This document shows positions 3,936 to 6,184 of a DNA stretch of 6,184 nucleotides, piece after piece; the first letter of the stretch is position 1, and each line of letters starts with the position of its first letter. The stretch lies in the NCBI GenBank assembly GCA_030263275.1, contig SZOR01000167.1, forward strand, positions 1 through 6,184. The letters run 5' to 3'. The notes under the pieces were generated by a model. That model was not told where the DNA came from and did not search any database. It saw nothing but the letters and a program-made list of their open reading frames with translations. The position numbers and the translations under genes were made by a program. This DNA is from DSNY01 sp016861185. GTDB taxonomy: Bacteria; Pseudomonadota; Gammaproteobacteria; Burkholderiales; Burkholderiaceae_F.

Positions 3936-6184
3936 CGCGTCGCCTTTCGAGCGAGCGCGCCTTCGACGGCGGCCCTCAGATACCGATCCACGCCGGCGAG
4001 GAACGCGACCGCGTCAAGCGGCTTGGTCCAGTAATCGGCGAAGCCCGCGTTGCGCGCCGCTTCGATCGCATGCGGGGTGGCGTTCGCCGACACCGCCACG
4101 CAGCACAGGTGTTCGGTGCCCGGCTGCAGGCGAAGCTGGCGCAACACTTCGGTGCCGTGAATGTCGGGAAGCTGCAGGTCCATCAGCACGAGGTCGGGCC
4201 GGCACACGGCGGCGAGCACCACGCCGGTCGCGCCGTCCGGCGCCGCATACAGCCGCACATTCGGCCGCAACTGCAGGAACTGCTGCACCAGCGCGCTGTT
4301 GGCCGGGTTGTCCTCGATGTACAGCACGGCACCCTGCACGTCGTCGCGCGCCTGCAGCGCGGTCGCTTCGGCGGCCGGGACGTGCGGCGCCTGCGCGTCG
4401 ACGACGGCCTCCTGCAGGTGTACGCGGAACTCGCTGCCCACGCCGGGTTCGCTCGAGACTTCGAGTCGGCCGCGCATCTGCTCGACCAGGCGCAGCGAGA
4501 TCGCCAGCCCGATGCCGGTGCCTTCGGGCGCGATGTGCTCGAGCCCCAGCCGGTTGAAAGGCTGGAACAGCTTGTCGATCTGGCGCGCGTTCAGGCCCAC
4601 GCCGCTGTCGCGCACGGCGATCACCACGCCGCCGTCCTCGGCGCGCCGCACGGTCATGCGCACGCTGCCGCGCGGCCGGTTGTATTTGATCGCGTTCGAC
4701 AACAGGTTCAACAGCACCTGCTTGAGCCGCGTGCGGTCGGCCCACACGAAGCGCGGTGCGTCGGCGTCGCGCTCGCGGGCGAGCGCCAGCCCGCGGCGGC
4801 GCAGTTCGGGCTCGACCATCGCGAGCGCGTCGGCCAGCACGCCGTCGAGCGCCACGGTTTCGATCGACACCGCGATGCGCCCGGTTTCGATGCGCGCCAG
4901 GTCGAGCACGTCGTTGATCAGTTGCAGCAGATGGCCTCCCGCGGCGTGGATCTGCCCGAGCCGTTCGCGCTGGGCGGCCGACGGCGGGTCGGACTTGTCC
5001 AGCTCCAGGAGCTGCGTGAAGCCGAGGATCGCGTTCAACGGCGTGCGCAACTCGTGGCTCATCCGCGACAGGAATTCGGACTTCGCGCGGTTGGCGCGTT
5101 CGGCGGTTTCCTTCGCCCGCAGCGCCGCTTCCGCAAGGCGCGCTTCGGTCACGTCCCAGCACACGCCGATCAGCCGCCGCATACGGCCGTCCGCGCCGCG
5201 CTGCGCCAGTCCCCGGCTGGCGATGTAGCGCATTCCGCCGTCGGGCCAGGCGATGCGGAACTCGCTGTCGAACTGGCCGTTGCCGTCGATCGCCCTGCGC
5301 ATGGTCTGCTCGGCGCGCGCGCGGTCCTCCGGCACGACGGCGCTGCGCCAGATCGCGAGCGCCGAGCCGTCGTCGGCCGTGCGACGGAACAGGCGATAGG
5401 TCTGCGCGTCGCAGATCAGCGCGCGCGCGGCGAGGTCGAGGTCCCAGATGCCGATGCCGGCCGCTTCGTTGGCGAGCTGCAGCCGGTCGGCGTTGTCGCG
5501 CGCCGCACGCTCGGCCGCGCGCAGCTCCGTCACGTCGAGCGCGGCGCCGAGCACGTGCAGCGCGCGACCGGCAGCGTCGCGGCGCACGCGCACGGTGGTG
5601 TGCACGTCGCGCACCGCGCCGTCGGACCGCAGCAGCCGGTATTCGACGGCGCCGGCGCACGCCGACTCCATCAGGCGCTGCCAGTCGGCGATCGTGCGCG
5701 CGCGGTCGTCCGGATGCACGAGCGCGATCCACTGCGCGTAGGTCGGGTTCGCGCCGGCCGGCAGGCCGAGGATCGCGCGGAAGCGCTCGTCGCAGGCGGT
5801 CGTGTCGTGCACCGGGTCCCACTCGAAGATGCCGAGTCCGACGGCGTCGGTGGCGAGCTGCAGCCGCTCGAGCAACGCGTTCGATTCGAAGGCGGCGCGC
5901 TGCGTGTCGGTCGCGTCGAGGTTGACGCCGAGCACGCGCAGCACCCGCCCGGCGGCGTCGCGCTCGATGTCGAAGGTCGAGACGATGAAGCGCGTTTCGC
6001 CGTTCGGCCGCACGATCCGGAACTGCATGTAGCCGCGGTCGCCGTGCGCGACCGCGCTCTCCAGCTCGCGCGCCGCGCGTTCGCGGTCCTCGGGGTGCAG
6101 TGCGCGCAGCCACGCCTCGTGCGTCGGCTCGAAGTCGGGGCCGACGCCGAAGAACCTGCGCGTGCGCTCGTCCCAGTAGACGCG
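3932..6184 (-). CDS. Multi-PAS hybrid sensor histidine kinase (C-terminal 750 residues; start outside window)
   Basis: The frame is open to the window edge, so the N-terminus is missing. Numbering from base 6184, the visible part has PAS1 (about 1-92, with HPEDR and DATD), PAS2 (105-218, HPDDR, DVTE), PAS3 (233-346, VPEDR, DVTE) and a linker helix. Next come HisKA (369-435; phospho-His H377 in MSHELRTPLN), HATPase_c (482-592; N-box NLLSNAIKYN with N497, DSGVG with D526, GTGIGL at 555-560) and a C-terminal receiver (618-740; E624-D625, phospho-Asp D669 in VLMDLQLP, S699, K721 in TKP). By family it senses a signal through PAS, autophosphorylates and passes phosphate to its own receiver; a separate Hpt protein would normally be needed to pass it on, and none is in the window. 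No membrane segment is seen in this part, so sensing is probably cytoplasmic unless the missing N-terminus anchors it. It shares a TGA/ATG overlap with the next kinase gene. All catalytic residues are present; the ligand cannot be predicted. Confidence 0.95.
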   Translation of the reverse strand, partial: RVYWDERTRRFFGVGPDFEPTHEAWLRALHPEDRERAARELESAVAHGDRGYMQFRIVRPNGETRFIVSTFDIERDAAGRVLRVLGVNLDATDTQRAAFESNALLERLQLATDAVGLGIFEWDPVHDTTACDERFRAILGLPAGANPTYAQWIALVHPDDRARTIADWQRLMESACAGAVEYRLLRSDGAVRDVHTTVRVRRDAAGRALHVLGAALDVTELRAAERAARDNADRLQLANEAAGIGIWDLDLAARALICDAQTYRLFRRTADDGSALAIWRSAVVPEDRARAEQTMRRAIDGNGQFDSEFRIAWPDGGMRYIASRGLAQRGADGRMRRLIGVCWDVTEARLAEAALRAKETAERANRAKSEFLSRMSHELRTPLNAILGFTQLLELDKSDPPSAAQRERLGQIHAAGGHLLQLINDVLDLARIETGRIAVSIETVALDGVLADALAMVEPELRRRGLALARERDADAPRFVWADRTRLKQVLLNLLSNAIKYNRPRGSVRMTVRRAEDGGVVIAVRDSGVGLNARQIDKLFQPFNRLGLEHIAPEGTGIGLAISLRLVEQMRGRLEVSSEPGVGSEFRVHLQEAVVDAQAPHVPAAEATALQARDDVQGAVLYIEDNPANSALVQQFLQLRPNVRLYAAPDGATGVVLAAVCRPDLVLMDLQLPDIHGTEVLRQLRLQPGTEHLCCVAVSANATPHAIEAARNAGFADYWTKPLDAVAFLAGVDRYLRAAVEGALARKATR
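3943..3948 (-). promoter_or_regulatory. Ribosome binding site of the HisKA_3 kinase
   Basis: GAAAGG on the minus strand ends 7 bases before the ATG at 3935, inside the last codons of the upstream hybrid kinase. It supports this start and coupled translation across the ATGA overlap. Confidence 0.6.

Noticed and set aside
2503..4034. Open frames on the plus strand opposite the regulator and small kinase genes
   Set aside because: Their composition is dominated by Arg, Ala, Gln and His with no recognisable domain, while the minus-strand frames carry complete catalytic motifs and matched overlaps.
1..6184. CRISPR array, insertion sequence, transposase or phage genes
   Set aside because: No repeat-spacer pattern, terminal inverted repeats around a gene, or transposase/integrase motifs are seen inside the window.

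Overview
The window looks like chromosomal DNA of a Burkholderia-type betaproteobacterium. It is very GC-rich, its genes use almost only G- or C-ending codons, and the 5' half of a tRNA gene at the left edge closely resembles the tRNA-Phe I would expect in that group. This assignment is from recognition of style and families; no database was searched.

Layout: (1) Bases 1-97 hold the 5' half of a tRNA-Phe-like gene on the minus strand. It breaks off in the anticodon loop and runs into two strong hairpins. (2) Bases 98-404 form a non-coding divergent region with one inverted repeat and, at its right end, the ribosome binding site of the next gene. (3) Bases 405-2492, plus strand, encode a complete UvrD/Rep-type (SF1A) DNA helicase of 695 residues. 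(4) Four bases further on, a convergent minus-strand operon ends. Read in its own direction it encodes a hybrid sensor kinase with at least three PAS domains, a HisKA/HATPase core and a C-terminal receiver (start lies beyond base 6184). This is followed by a short soluble HisKA_3-type histidine kinase with no sensor domain, and then a NarL/LuxR-type response regulator. The last two genes each start inside the stop codon of the gene before them (ATGA overlaps at 3932-3935 and 3165-3168).

The operon should work as one signalling unit. The PAS kinase probably senses a cytoplasmic signal, the small HisKA_3 kinase is the natural phosphodonor of the NarL-type regulator, and the regulator is the only DNA-binding output. 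How the hybrid kinase's own receiver connects to the second kinase is not visible, since no Hpt domain lies in the window. The helicase is a separate, convergent transcription unit concerned with DNA metabolism. The most unusual items are the two-kinase/one-regulator architecture, the broken tRNA with its hairpins, and a 27-bp near-palindrome inside the regulator's DNA-binding domain. Nothing here is clearly a wholly new system.
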